DNA from: Agarophyton chilense
Lineage: Eukaryota; Rhodophyta; Florideophyceae; Gracilariales; Gracilariaceae
Assembly (NCBI GenBank): GCA_030374765.1
Contig: JARGXX010000022.1
Location: 1,426,001 to 1,490,000, forward strand
Reading direction: 5' to 3'
DNA length: 64,000 nt
Both the position numbers and the translations under genes were made by a program. The notes beneath the pieces are model-generated. The model searched no databases, was not told the origin of the DNA, and saw nothing but the letters and a program-made list of their open reading frames with translations. Shown one piece after another: positions 1 to 11,981 of this stretch (positions are counted from its first letter, which is position 1; each line of letters opens with the position of its first letter).

Positions 1-1463
1 GACGGTGAAAAAGAGTCCGACTCAAGCAGCAATGCCTTAGCGGCCTTCGACCGGGTTCCCGGATTGCGTATACGTAGTGCATCTCCCTCTGCGCGGGCAA
101 ACTGTACGAGTTCAAGGTAGGTCACCTTCGGCTCTTGTTCCCTGTAACGGGCGACAAGAGTCTTGATGGCTGGATCCAAGCCATCAATGAACATCGTACA
201 GCGTTTCCCAGCGGGGTATACATTACCACAACGGTGGAAAGCCTTATTCAGGCGTACCGAGTAATCGGTCTCGAGCTCGCCGGAGCGTTGTCGAGTGTCT
301 CGCAAAGCGAGTATCGCCGCTTGTATCGCGGAGTTGGTTGCGTAGGAACGCAGGAGGTACTACACGGCCTCGGGCCAGCAGGTCACACCTCCTTCGGAGG
401 CTCGCGACGAGCCCCGAACCGACAAAAACTGATCTTCAGCGACACCCCGTAGAAAGTAGGGTAGCGCCACGCAGGCTTGTCCTTCCTTCATTCCGAGTAT
501 ATCGGCTTCCACTACAAAGCGGTGTAGGAAATCCAAGACCAGAATTGGATCATCCCCAGTAAACGACTGGTTTCGAAGTGAAAGCTGCATCCGCTTGATG
601 CAGTCTTTCACTTTACCCGTGTCACGCGGTGTCCGACCTAAAGAGGAATCTTCAAGCCGGTAATACCGGTAGGACAGGAGTCTCCTGTACAGAGGGTTGG
701 TGGGCTTCAAGGGTTTGAGGCCCGGATGTCGCCGACCCTTGGGGCGCGACCGGATGGCCCGGTAGGTGGCAGAGGACCGCTTTGAGCGGGAATAGCGCCC
801 ATAACGATCCTGTGGGTCATCGCTCACCGACGAATCGGAACTCTCCGAGTCACTCGGTTTACCGTCCGACTCAGATGATGAGTGGGACAGGTGTCCGTGC
901 TTACGGTTAGAATCCCGGTTCTTCCGGCTCTTCCGGTTCCGTGACTGGGTCTCTCGATGAGAGACAACCAGTCTAGCCGCGTTCGCGAGAGAGGTTAACG
1001 TCCTGTGGACCGACTCAAGTCGGCTCCGGAGACGCTCGAAGCGATTCTCCATACCTTCTGCGAAGGAAGACGGAGCGCCAAAACACTCAAGTAGTGTATT
1101 GACGTCTGACCGCAATACGCGGATATCCTCGCCTAACTCACTTGGAGGGGGGTTAGCGAGGCTTCCTCGTAAAGAGGTGAACTCCCTCGAGAGGATATTG
1201 TGAGCAGCCCGCAGGAAGCGGAGCTGCTCTTCCAAGCGTACAATCCGCGCTTGGTCGACCAACCGCGGAGGCGGAGAAACCACCGTTGCGACGGTCGCTA
1301 ACCCGGAATGGGGCTGCGGGTCTTCAGTGCCGGTGACCGGTATCTCCCGGGAATCCCGTGTTGGAGCCAGGGCCTGTGGAACATCAGTGCCCCTGGCATC
1401 ACCGCTTTGGCGGGAACGGCTGCGTGTTGCAGGAGGCTCCATGCTAGGCGGTTTCCTTGGCAT
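1..1463 (-). pseudogene. gag: E1 gag polyprotein (capsid), one in-frame stop, 3' end outside window
   Basis: Gag forms the virus-like particle that encloses the retrotransposon RNA in the cytoplasm. The frame opens at the ATG at 1463 (the open frame begins slightly upstream without ATG). It shows a basic/Pro-rich N-terminus, a leucine-rich stretch, an Arg/Ser/Asp-rich low-complexity hinge at about residues 180-240, then the capsid-like region with YRRLLSYRYYRL and DPILVLDFL, matching E3 gag almost residue for residue. At 358-360 a TAG replaces the Gln codon that E3 has after CWPEAV; beyond it the same frame continues to the window edge with clear capsid homology (CGNVYP, MFIDGLDP). The stop is explained by CAG to TAG, a C-to-T transition. 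The copy therefore looks like a recently inactivated gag; the zinc knuckle would lie outside the window. Confidence 0.85.
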
Positions 1464-1565
1464 TGGCCACACCGTCTCGACGGAAGAATAGAAAGCAAAC
1501 AGGTGAGACCAGAGAAACCCCGTTAAATGGAAAACAACCTCAGAGAGGACACAAGCGGTCTTGAC

Positions 1566-1583
1566 TTCTAAGTCGGGAGACCA
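1566..1583 (-). other. E1 primer-binding site
   Basis: On the minus strand the 18 bases TGGTCTCCCGACTTAGAA follow the LTR end by three bases. The same 18-mer follows E3's 5' LTR and a 17/18 match follows E5's. A TGG start complementary to the CCA end of a tRNA is the normal signature of a minus-strand primer site. I do not recognise the donor tRNA. Confidence 0.85.
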
Positions 1584-1586
1584 ATT

Positions 1587-2466
1587 TGTAGGACAATGCC
1601 CCCAAGGGGGAAAACCTACGAAGACGTCCGGATCTTCCTCTCACGAGGTAACCGGCGCGGTAGAGCCCTCCCAGGGATCGGCGCGCAATGCCTGGTGTAA
1701 GCCGGAGCCGAACGGTCGCGACGGGCGCAGGGAAGCTGAAAGAAGCCGAGAATATCCGCCGAAGCGGTGCTTGCGTATCCTCTGAGGAGGCAAAACCCAC
1801 AAGAGTGACCAGCACGACAGGTGTCAATGCGAGCCGCAAGAGCGGGAATTGCCCAATGAAGGGGAGGAAAAGGGAAGGAAAAGGGAAGGAAAATGGGAAC
1901 GGAGGCAGGAGGGCGAGGTTGACCACGAGTCGCAAGAGGGGACTCGGGAATCGCCGGCACTGCCGGGTGTAGCAAACCGTATACACGGGCGGAACCATGT
2001 AAGTGGGAATAGATGCCCAACACACGAAGGCTTCTTGAACGTCCAAGGGGGTTTGTGGAAGCCGTGCACCACGGGAAATCCCTCCGTAAGGAGTTGTATA
2101 TCCGCGCAGGCGGTTCGACCCAGAGCCAAGATCTGGAAGACCAAGATCACCCTTGTTGGGGAGACTTTACTGGACCGGCGGCCGCGAGGCCGGCGGCCTA
2201 AGTACTGTAGTCACCGTAGAATAGAATAAATAAAGTCTATCCTAAATAGCTAAATGTCCGTCTAACAAAGGGGCCAATCTGGCGGCCACGTGTCGCGCGG
2301 GCGCTGCGGCCAGGTGTATGTCACCCGGCCCCGCCGGTGCATCACCGGCGTTCCGGCCATCGCCGTGAAAACGGATTACTCCTACTCATAACGAGGTTGC
2401 ACGCCGGAGGCTCCGGAAAAAACTTAAGTCCCCATAAACCTCCCTGGAGGATGTTGCTCTTCAACA
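1587..2466 (-). repeat. E1 5' LTR
   Basis: About 880 bp with TG...CA ends in sense orientation (TGTTGAAGAG to GTCCTACA). The boundary next to the PBS is firm. The outer boundary was placed by similarity to the start of E3's LTR (TGTAGAGCAAC versus TGTTGAAGAGCAAC) and is approximate. It carries a CACGTG palindrome (2287-2292) and, at 1860-1893, about three copies of an 11-bp purine motif GGAAAAGGGAA, equal to the pyrimidine-rich R/U5 tract of E3's LTR in sense. Confidence 0.7.
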
Positions 2467-3339
2467 ACGCTTGGAGCGGAGACACCACGAAGATGTTCGA
2501 GATCTTCCTATCTTGAGAGACACGCCTCAGGCGGAGGAGACGCGTCCCAGCGGAGCACAGAAACAGAGACACTCTGGAAAGGCACGACGGAGTCGGGTGT
2601 AAGACCGAGGCCAATCCGGCGGGATATACCTAGAGTGTTTAGGTGAGCACGGCACAGTCCGGGGTTTGACCAATCCTGTGTGGTGCGGTACCACGGCGAT
2701 TGTCGGAAAAGGAGCGAGGAAACACTCGTATGAGGTGGACAAGCGGGGTGAGTGGTCCGGCCACTCACGAGAGCCAAAAAGGAGAACGAGAGAAAAACGG
2801 GGGGCGAAACCCTATACAGGGGCGAGACTACGACAAGTGTCGGCGATTAAATATGAACCCACTGTGGTGGTAGCACTCTGGTCGGCAGAGGGGGTGGATG
2901 AACTAACGTGCGACGGGCGCTCACGTAGTATGCGGTGAAGACGCGCCGAAGGCGAAGAGTTCAGAGCCAAGACTCCCTTCCTTGGATCTCCCAAGAGGGT
3001 CTTTACTGGGGAACAGTGCTCAACGTTCTAAGTAGTGTGGCGCGCGGCCCCTGACAGTGGGCGCGCGCCCGAAAAATAAACACTAAATAGCGATAGCGTA
3101 GCCAAATAAATACTAAAAATTACTAAATAATACTAACCATTAGGTAGAATCCGGGCCACGTGTGGCACGCCTCTTACTCGAGCGTTGGCATCCGTGCAGT
3201 CCACGTGTTCCATACGTGTGCACTTCCGGTCCTAATCGGCCGTCAGCACGCAATAGCGGCATAGCTTGTCATAGCCCAAGCTATTCCTCAAGCGCGCGAA
3301 ACTTCTAAGTCCTACGAAGAAACCCCCTTCAAGGGCACT
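2467..3339 (-). repeat. Older LTR related to E1's LTR
   Basis: The sequence 2467-2600 resembles the U5 end of E1's LTR, 2800-3010 its middle, and 3060-3210 its AT-rich and CACGTG-containing U3, in the same order and orientation. Two CACGTG palindromes lie at 3157-3162 and 3202-3207. E1 appears to have landed at or near the end of this LTR. The right boundary is uncertain; at about 3340 sequence from E2's gag begins, so the LTR may be truncated. Whether it is a solo LTR or the remnant of a longer element cannot be decided here. Confidence 0.5.
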
Positions 3340-4916
3340 GTCCTTCAGGAAGTACAGGATGTGGGACTCTTTGTTTCTGATGCGCAGTCGCGGAAGAAAG
3401 ATTCGAAGAAGTCGAAGGTACAGAGGTTATCTTAAAGACTCTCGAAATCGAGAAAACTAGCAAGAAGACATGACACCGATGAAGGCGGAGATGATTCCGA
3501 TTAAACCGATTCCTATAGTTTGGATACGGACGATCCCGGAAATGGAAGTTCATCTTCTGATGATACCTCGATCGAGGAGGACACTCGTAGTTCGATAAAT
3601 AAAAGAATTGGTAGCTCACTACCGACCTGCAAGAAGGGACCGGCCTACAAGAATCTGAAACCACTTTCGTGTACGAACCCGCTTTCGAGGAAGATTACGA
3701 ATTATCGCGTATATCGGCTCAAGATCCGAAAGGGGAAGAGAACAAGTCGCGAGACAGCCAAAGTGAGAGATCACATTAAGCGTTTGAAGATTGGCCTCGA
3801 TGGTCTTACTTTTTCTGGGACGGATCCCATTCTTATATTTGTATTTTTCAATCGCATTGTAGGTGAAGCCGACATGCTGGGAATGAGAGAAACTCAAGAA
3901 TTCGTGGCACTTCCACACTTATCGGTTGGATCTGCATTGGAGCAATACCGTGCCGTGAGTGGTTCAATTACCGTCGATGAAGGTGAAATCACCAGTTGGG
4001 CCCGAACCGTACAGTACTTTCTGAGTAGTTACGCAACGTCTAATGCGATTTGTGACACTACTCTAAATCTCAGAGATGTTACACAGAAACATGGAGAAAA
4101 GGAGGTTGAGCACAGTTCAAGAATAAATAATGCAGCTACACACTGTGGAAGTGTCCATGCTACGGATGAGAAGATGACACTTTTTGTCGATGGACTCGAT
4201 CCGACTATTAAGTCATTGGTAGCGCGTCATCGGGAGAAGCACTCGAGAATCAGTTTTCTGAGATTATTGAAGTACGAACAAGTTGAAGGTGAAGCCGTTC
4301 GTGCTCGTCGCGGAGGAGGAACACGTCGTCTGGGGACATACCCCGTTGCTAACAGGGATATAAAACGCCCTATCAAGCGAGGCAATGTTTTGCATCTGGA
4401 GTTGCCAGACGAATAACGCGTTTCGACCTTAACGCCTCATGATGCCAGCTATACTGGAGAAGACGCAGAAAACTCTCTGGATGATCCAGAGGGGTCAGTG
4501 CCTACTACGGATTGGCCATTAACTGATTCTTCTGTTGTGGATGATTTATTGGCTTTGGAGCCACGCCGTTATCCTTACAGAAGAAGTCCGATGGTCCCAC
4601 CAGCGGGTGAATTTACTTCTCAGAAGCCTGGTTGGGTGGATACCCGTGGTACAGAAAAGCCACAGCTGAGGTTGAACCGGGACGGACTGATATACTATAA
4701 GTGCTACGGAAGACATCATTTGTAATCAGAGTGCACTCTGTCCTTTACATAGGTATATCGAGTTCTCTCGAACTACGAAGCTCTTTCGGAGCAAGAACGA
4801 ACCCGTGTACTGGGACAATCATATTGGAATGCCGAAGCTTGGAGACTTGCGGATATGGTACGCAGAACTCATGCAAGAGCTCAGAATTCTGAAAAATCAC
4901 AGGGTTCAGCCCCAGA
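3340..4916 (+). pseudogene. gag: E2 gag remnant
   Basis: The longest open stretch (3520-4416) is homologous to E3 gag: NYRVYRLK matches SYRYYRLD, GTDPILIFVFFNRIV matches GTDPILVLDFLARFV, and FVDGLDPTIKSLVARHRE matches FVDGLDPSIRALVARHRE. The Arg/Ser/Asp-rich hinge precedes it. A TAA at 4414-4416 interrupts the frame; the same frame then reaches a degenerate zinc-knuckle site at about 4690-4740 in which the first Cys is Tyr (YYKC) and a stop lies inside. The N-terminal third is missing. Non-functional capsid gene. Confidence 0.8.
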
Positions 4917-4919
4917 AAT

Positions 4920-6122
4920 ATGGAGGAACGCCGATGTGGCGAGAGAGAAACCCGTGCCATCGGGAAATTAAGTGAGGATGACCTCAGGGGGTTGGGTGGA
5001 TTCAAACTCACCATAGCGATCGGGGTACTGACACTGCCCTGCTCCCGGGATTTTAAACCGAAGGTCCTACTGAGACCAGGAAAATCTTCGAATTTCGGAA
5101 ACTATGTACAGTTTGACTGTATGTTGAAACGTCCTGGGAGACGATATTTGTGCCCAAGTAGGAGGACCAATCACGTCATGATTATGGCACGAAGGAACTA
5201 CAAGGTCTATGCCAACGTCGGCTCTTCTCAATCGCTGTTATCGCGAAAAGTCGCTGTATTGGGTACTGGGGCAGGCCAAAACTTTATCAGGTTGTCTAAA
5301 TTGCGGGAATATGAGCGAGCTCAAATACAACAGGCAAAGATACCGGATATCCGGGATGAGAACAAGAGAACGATAAAGTTTATTGGAACAATACGACTTG
5401 TTGTTCGCTTGTGAAATCATGTTGTAATGTTAACTTTTATTGTGTGTATCACATTGGCTGCACCAATTTTTCTGGGTTGTGACTACTGTGACAAGTTTAC
5501 AAAGTCGATTCGTCTGAAAAATCGGGAAGTGGAGATGGATAATGGCTCTACAGTGCCAATCGAGCGCAGACCTCTGCAGCGATCCGCTTCATTTGCACCA
5601 TTACCAACGTCAATGGAATACGAAGCCATGCTGGGCAGAACACCTCCGAAGATTCGGGTGTGTAAAGTAATGATGATACCACCAAAAAGTCAAACATGGG
5701 TATCAGTCGGTACTGAGAAGCACGGACATATCGTTATTCAGCCGAACTCGGTTCTGTATCGCACTTTTGAATTGCTAGTCGCCAACGGCATCGCACAGGT
5801 GAGCCCAAATATCCCTTTCAGGATATTGTTGAGCAATGTTGGCTGTGAAGAGAGTCGCTTACAGGAGCATCAGCTCTTGGGCATGGCGCTGCCACACCCT
5901 TCAGTTATGATACCGACAAACATAATGACGGCAGACGTCTTAGAAGTAACGCCCACAGGCGAGCAGAAATCGACAGCGAAAGAAGCGGTCGAGGAAATGA
6001 AGAACATGAAGGAAGAGATTGACTCTGAAAACGAGATGGAGGAAGCCCTCGAGGACGTGAAGATGGAAAACGTTCCTGAGAAGTGTAAAGAAAGATTGCG
6101 CAGATTGCTGCTGAAGTTTTAA
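4920..6122 (+). pseudogene. pol: E2 pol, protease and linker to RT
   Basis: Aspartic protease (retropepsin) region of pol. The E3 catalytic DTGA is GTGA here (in AVLGTGAG, about 5257-5280), so the catalytic aspartate is lost. The flap and C-terminal part follow (FLGCDYCDKF matching E3 ILGCDFCDRF), with an in-frame TGA at 5412-5414 between the halves. The linker region toward RT is open to 6122 and ends in a TAA. The frame is otherwise collinear with E3 pol. Confidence 0.8.
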
Positions 6123-7541
6123 CATATTTGGAGTGGCCACATTGGCCAGATGGTGGCTACAGAACATCATATTGAGGTTGCCCCGGGTACACGACCCATC
6201 GCTCAAATACCGTATCAGGCAGGCCCGCGAACTCGTCAGATCGAGTAAAAACACGTGAACTCCATGTTGGAGAAGGAAATCATTGAGCCAGCTCAATCAG
6301 CTTGGGCGTATCCAGTGGTCTTTGTTCTAAAGGAGATGGTTCTTTACGCTTTTTCGTTGACTACAGAAAAATGAATGTAGTAACTGTGAGGGATACGTGC
6401 CCATTACCGCGTATGGATGAATGCATCGATAGTCTTCGAGAATCCAATGTTCTTACTACGCTTGACGTAAATTGGGGATACTGGCAGATACCAGTCGCCC
6501 CAGAAGACCAAGATAAGACTACATTTGCGTGTCACGCAGGACTGTATTGCTTTAAGCGAATTCCATTTGGTTTGAACAATGCCCCTGCGACTTTTCAGCG
6601 TGCTATCGATATAAAAATAATAACACTATAAGTGCAAAACATGTCTTGTTTACTTGGATGACATCATCATTTTCAGTAAGAATATGGAAGACCATTTCGA
6701 GAATGTCGAGGGAATCCTCAAGAAGCCACAGCCAGCTGGAATTACCTTGAGGATCAAAAAGTCTCATCGGTTCTCAGACCAATTGAAATACCTGGGACAC
6801 AGGATAAAGCCAGGGATACTGGAAATTGAAGAAGTGCAGATAGCTGCGATTCGTGGGTTCAAACCTCCGCGAACGCAGATGAAATTGAAATCATTTCTCG
6901 GACCTTGTAACGTCTATAGACGATTCGTGCCGCGCTATTTGCATATCGCTGCACCCCTTCATGCCTTATTGAAGAAGGGACAACGCGTTCAGATGAAGGA
7001 GTTAGGAGAAGCCGAAACGTAAGCTATCGCAAAGTTAAACCATGTGCTGACCACAGCTCCTATGATATCTCTTCCGAAAACAGACCTTCTCTACTCCGTC
7101 GATACGGACGCTAGCGATTATCAGATAGGGTGTGCCCTTTTTTAAACGCACGAAGACGGCATTCGACATCCTCTTGGATACTGGTCGAGAACACTGCACT
7201 GGGCAGAAAAGAACTACTCTATGTCAGAAAAGGAATGCCTTGCAATGGTTTGGGCTCTCATGACCCTCAGACCTTACCTAGAGGGTGCTCAATTTACGGT
7301 CAATACAGATCATTCATGCCTCAGATGGCTCATGTCGATTACCGACCCGTCGGGACGCTTAATGCGATGGCGTCTGCGCCTTTCAGAATTTGATTTCACA
7401 ATCGACTACAAGAAGGGAACTTCAAACGTACACGCTGAAACGTTATCGCGACTCGAGACCTTGGGAGAAACCCAATTGGAAATAGATGATGATATACCAT
7501 ATTTGGTAACGGAAATTCGAGGACGAAAGAATAAGAAATAG
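6123..7541 (+). pseudogene. pol: E2 pol, reverse transcriptase and RNase H
   Basis: RT motifs are recognisable over three frames: FFVDYRKMN, TLDVNWGYWQIP, FGLNNAPATFQRAID, then, after a frameshift at about 6620, the catalytic YLDD at about 6651-6662 followed by IIIFSKN. The thumb/connection motif CNVYRRFVP follows. The RNase H domain shows DTDASDYQIGCALF, a stop, SEKECLAMVW and NTDHSCLRW. Unlike E3, the YLDD catalytic motif is intact here, but frameshifts and stops (TAA at 7142-7144) exclude a working enzyme. Confidence 0.85.
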
Positions 7542-7567
7542 AAGATCTAGAAGAAGAGGATTATCAA

Positions 7568-9018
7568 ATGGACTTACTGGTAGCCCAGACTACGGACATT
7601 GGTCCAGAAGATCAACTCGAACGAATCTCTCTTGAAGAGCTATTACGTGGACAAGTCACAGATGCCTTCTGCGCGGCCATCCACTCTCGTCTGAACGGGG
7701 GGAGGTGCTGCCTCTTCGTCTCGACGATCGAGGAATCTTTTTTCGAATTGGCGAATCGTATGAGCAAATCTTGATACCACACGCTCTCAAGCGCAGAGTA
7801 CGGCTTTTGGCACATAATTCGCAAATGTCTGGTTGTCCAGGAGGTACAAAGCTGTATCAAACCCTCAGAACGGACTTTTGTTAGCCAAATTTGGCAATGG
7901 ACATGAGACAGCTTAGATGTGCGCAACGTGCGCGAGGAATAGAGTGAGTCTCTGGAAAAAGAAAAAGCCACTGAAGCTGTTCCTAGAAATAGCACCTCTA
8001 CAGTATGTCAGTATTGACATAATTGAGGAATTGATCCGCTCGAAGCGGGGAAACAGATACCTTTTGGTAATAACTGATCGCCTCACTAAGCTGGCTAAGA
8101 CTGTTCCGCTGAAACGGATTACTGCTTCCGTGACAGCACGAGCGTTTATCCACAATTGGGTTAACTACTACGGACCGCCGGATACTCTGCTCTCAGATAA
8201 TGGCAAACAATTCTTTGGACGCTTCTTTCAAGATGTATGTAGGATATTTGGAGTTAAGAACGTGTTCACCACGACGTTTCATCCGCAATGTAACGGGCAA
8301 GTAAAAAGTTACAACCGTGAACTACTCGCCGCAATTCGGCACTACATCGGAGAACACCCGAAGGACCGGGATCTGTATACAGACACGCTTTGCTACGCGT
8401 ACAATACGCAAGTGCATTCGACGACGAAGCTAACAACCTTTGAATTGCCAATATCTCGCCGACAAGTGGCTTTTCCAGTCAAGGTAGATTCGGACAGAAC
8501 CAAAGAAGAGTCAATGCCGCGCCGCCTTAGTTTCATCTACGCTGGAGGAATGACTTTCGCAAACGCACTACACAGGCTTCAAAAGAGATGGGAAAGGCCC
8601 AAGATCGCTACAAGTGTAATGACGACGCGTCAATGCGACGGGCACTCCCGGACATCTGAGCCGGAGGACACGTTTTCGTGAGAGTCGGAAGAAAAGAAAG
8701 CCGGAAGACCGTAGATGACAAGGAACGAAAACGCCTTCATAAGTTAGCGCTGATCGTTACTGGACCGCATAAAGTTGTCAAATTCGACGAACATACCGTG
8801 GTAATACGGAGAGGTACTGAGGTGGAGGGCATTTCTCGGGATCGAGTAGTTGGTGCACCAGATTTAGAAGCTGACGTACAGCGAGAAGAATCCACACGTG
8901 GAGACATTGGGGTGCAGGAGCCACCGCAGCCACTAGTTGTGGAGGGACTTGCAGACATACCCCCGCAGGGCAAAACAATTCCAATACTGCCACGTTGTGA
9001 AAAGAGTTCGAAGATCTG
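7568..9018 (+). pseudogene. pol: E2 pol, integrase
   Basis: Integrase inserts the cDNA into the genome. An N-terminal piece (7568-7774) precedes a damaged zinc-finger region. The catalytic core lies in the open stretch 7917-8681: first Asp in SIDIIEEL, second Asp in SDNGKQF, and NGQVKSYNREL where the third catalytic residue should be Glu (E5 has NGQAERFNR). The Glu is Lys, an inactivating G-to-A-type change. A GPF/Y-like C-terminal module (GPHKVVKFDEHTVVIRRG) follows in 8678-9018. Confidence in the family is high; the gene is dead. Confidence 0.85.
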
Positions 9019-9028
9019 ACGTACAGGG

Positions 9029-9995
9029 TTGAAACACAGTTCTACGGCACACGGCGCATCCGCCCATGACACAATCTTAGCTCCCAGTGTTACAGTGAGA
9101 GGAGACACGGCGATCCGCACTGTCAGCGCTCAACAAACTGCAGTCTCCCTCTCAGATCACGTGGTGGACGCGAAAGAAATTGAGGATGAAACCTCACCCA
9201 ACAGAAGTCTTGTAGGCTCTAGAGAGGGTCCTGATGACAGAACAGAATCTCCATTTGGCGCAGAATTAGAAGAAAGCGAAGCTGATATCATCAAGCCAAT
9301 TCTGCAGAACGGATTGTAGAGCGTAACTCTTCCTGAGGAGCGCAGCAAATCTGGAGAAGAGAAGAAGTCCACAAGGGACACCGCAGTTTTGCAGACGCCA
9401 CATGGAGACAATAAGACTGTATCGGCTGACAAATTTTCGGCGGATACCGAGCATTCCGGGAGACCCCCAGAACACTCGGACACCTTAAATCGGAATGGAA
9501 AAGGCCCAACGGGGCAGTCCTCAGGCGTACAGTGACAACTGAAATCGCGTTTTTGCCGCAAGGTTCGGAAAACCCGAGAAGGTAGTTGGAAGCACCGTTC
9601 AGACCGGAAAGATATAGGGAAACCAGACGACTGGCTTTGAGCAACCCGGAGATGGATGAGACCAAAGAAGGTGATGACACGATTCCGAACGCTACGGCGA
9701 ACGCTACGGAACCTGTTGACAGAAGTGTCACCCGATTAATGAGTCCGAAACCAAGGAGATGTAATACATCATCGAACGCATTCTAGATCATGGATGGCAT
9801 GCAAAAAACATCAGTTTACTGTTCAAAGTGTGTCGGTGTAGGTATCAATTCGAAGACGATACATGGGAGCCCTTACGCAATTTACCACGATCACACGTGC
9901 TCGCGTACTGTCGACGTGCTAAACTGGATGTCCCAGACAAGATTGATGACGCTCTCGTCAGTTTGATTGTGTCAGGAGAGCTTGATCGAGTCTGA
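9029..9995 (+). pseudogene. pol: E2 post-integrase linker and chromodomain
   Basis: An acidic, low-complexity linker with several frames is followed at 9765-9995 by a continuous 76-codon chromodomain. It has YIIERILDHG, RYQFEDDTWEPL, LPRSHVLAYCRRAKLDVP and ends at a TGA. It aligns with the E3 and E5 chromodomains. In chromoviruses this domain sits at the end of integrase and steers insertion toward marked chromatin. A TAA directly precedes the first Tyr. The aromatic cage appears incomplete (RCRY where E3 has RYQVRWYG). Confidence 0.8.
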
Positions 9996-10004
9996 TCCTT
10001 ACAG

Positions 10005-10140
10005 AAGTATGAAGTAACTCCAGAAAGAGGAAGAATGAAGTGGAGGTCCACAAGAAGTTAGAAGTTGAAGCAAGAAGAGGAGAGGCCTCGCAGAAAGAAG
10101 AAGAAGCAAAGAAGTTGCAAAAGATCAAAACGTTTTATTT
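10005..10140 (+). repeat. Purine-rich (GAA/AAG) tract between chromodomain and reverse-strand ORF of E2
   Basis: A run of GAAG/AAGAAG-rich sequence just after the chromodomain stop. Comparable tracts sit at the same place in E3 (19499-19670) and, weaker, in E4 (about 49960-50075), where the sense gag-pol unit and the antisense gene converge. Confidence 0.6.
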
Positions 10141-10461
10141 TGTTATCTCAAGACTACCGCTAGACGGTCTGTTACAGTGCCCTCAGGCAAGAGAGTTAAA
10201 GATTCGGATTATCCGAGTTAATACCCATCGTGGAGCGCAGGAGGTTCAGCATCTGCTGACGATTTCCTTGAGCACGGTGGGGAGGAATCCAGGGTCTCCG
10301 AGGAACTGTCTCAGATTTCCGAGCTCGGGATCGTGGGAAGCCACTGCGGGTCGAAAAGGCTCAGGCACAGTGCTCTGCATCGCTGCAGGGACCACTGGCT
10401 CTATGCCATCGTTTTCACTCAAAGCGGGATCCTCGAGAATGACCTCTTCTCACTCTTCGTC

Positions 10462-11722
10462 TTAATCGATTTCTTGCATCTCGTCGACGAGTGCGTCTGC
10501 ATTTTGAGCAGATGGCTCGTGTATGTAACCATTCGGCTGGGTTGGAGGCATTGCCCGCAGTGTTTCCTGCAGAACTTTGGCATGATCGCCGTCTATATGC
10601 TGATTAGTCCAGGGGTCATACCAGACGATTTCATCGCTGGGATAGGTATTTCCGGGTGAGTAGTCGCGAAGAGGGCGTCCTCTAGCCTGTTGTTCAGAAG
10701 GAACAAGGGTCCAGTCAATCTGGTTGATGACATTTCTCAGGCGCAGATATTCTTCGTGATTGGAACGTGATCCCAGAACGAGGGACAGATCGAGTTCTCT
10801 TGCAAGTCGTCGAGCAATCGAGCTCATATACCACAACCGATATGTGTCATACACATCCCAAAGGGTGAATAGGGCCATGTTCGCGATTAATTCACTGTAG
10901 ACGACTACCTCATAACCGGAAAACGGATCATTCGCGAGTAAGAAACCTACGTAAATGATTAAAGGAGGGAGCTCCATAGGACAGCCACGAGGACTCTCGA
11001 TCTCATGCCGGAATTGGAAGTCGGCAAGTAGCGCCCGACGCGCGAGTTTACCGAATTCGGTCTATTTAGAGCATCTGGTATGGACCCAAGTATTCTAGTC
11101 AAGGTCTGGTACGGCGTTCCAATAGGGGGATTCCCCAATACGGATTATCCCGTTTGCGGAGATAGCGGAATTATGCGCGTAATTGAGGAATGTCAGAACA
11201 GAGGGCCATGTTGGATACTTCACCAACACCGCACCACCTTTGGACATCCGAAACCGCTATGTTCTCGACATACGAGTAGGCCTCGCCATTTGTTCTGGCA
11301 CACTAGGTATCGTATTTACAATCTTCATTGAGAGTCACCGAGCCGATAATGCGACGTAGTCGCTGGTATACCATACGGGTGTATGGCTCGGCCGCATCGA
11401 GCAAACTCTCGTTTCCGAAGCGACTGATTACATTGTTTGGAAGGGCGAAATGGCTGACCCAATCTGTTGTGAACAACTCATGTCATGGGATACCATCGGG
11501 AAGGTGACCCGCGATTACATACTGATTCATCAGAGCTCCGTCGCGGACCGCAGCAGGGAAAAACCAAGGTGCTCGCGCGTATAATGCAGAGTGCTGCAGG
11601 GGGTCTCGGCCGACGAAGTCCGCATAGTGTGGGAACCTCTGTACGGAGGAGGACGCAGGTTGCAGAACAGCTGCTGTGGAGGAAAGGTATGCAGGACCAG
11701 GACTGGAAGCCGAATGCGGCAA
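10462..11722 (-). pseudogene. E2 copy of the conserved reverse-strand ORF (broken)
   Basis: Two open pieces on the strand opposite to gag-pol. The upstream piece (11722-11483) contains ARAPWFFPAAVRD and GHLPDGIP, matching E3's SRAPWFHPTAVRD and GLLPGGLP. The downstream piece (10977-10462) contains a hydrophobic segment, LWDVYDTYRLWYM, an INQIDWTLVP stretch, VWYDPW and a Ser/Asn/Asp-rich tail ending NADALVDEMQEID. The same order is seen in E3 and E4. The pieces are in different frames, so this copy is inactive. No known family is recognised; the function is unknown. It lies between the chromodomain and the 3' LTR, the position where env-like genes sit in other retroelements, but in the opposite direction. 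Confidence 0.75.
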
Positions 11723-11981
11723 AGGGACAGTTCGGGAGATGGGAGTGGAACCTCTAGGCGTTGCAGAAGTCTGCTAAACCGGAGGGTTGTCGATATCGTA
11801 ATGGGAGGTAGGTGGATTGACCACGTAAAACGGGAGGTTGCTCATCGCAAAATGTCGGATACAAGAAAAGCTTGAAGGATGGAATAGCGAGATGATCGCA
11901 AAGTGGAGCGGGAAAACACATGTTTGTGATAGCTTTTACAGACAATGCGTCGCGGGTGCTTCACTCTGAACGGGATTTGTA

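Larger units (their letters stand above)
1..2466 (-). mobile_element. E1: Ty3/gypsy chromovirus-type element, left part cut by window edge
   Basis: Read on the minus strand this is the 5' end of an LTR retrotransposon: 5' LTR (2466 to 1587), a primer-binding site two to three bases inside the LTR, a short leader and a gag gene that runs off the window at position 1. Pol and the 3' LTR lie outside the window, so age and target duplication cannot be judged. The gag protein is closely related to that of E3, so E1 and E3 are members of one lineage. E1's LTR lies directly beside a second, more diverged LTR of the same orientation, as if E1 had inserted near that LTR's end. Confidence 0.85.

Noticed and set aside
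1540-2150. Several ORFs of 90-168 codons on both strands inside E1's LTR
   Set aside because: LTR sequence; no motifs and mutually overlapping.
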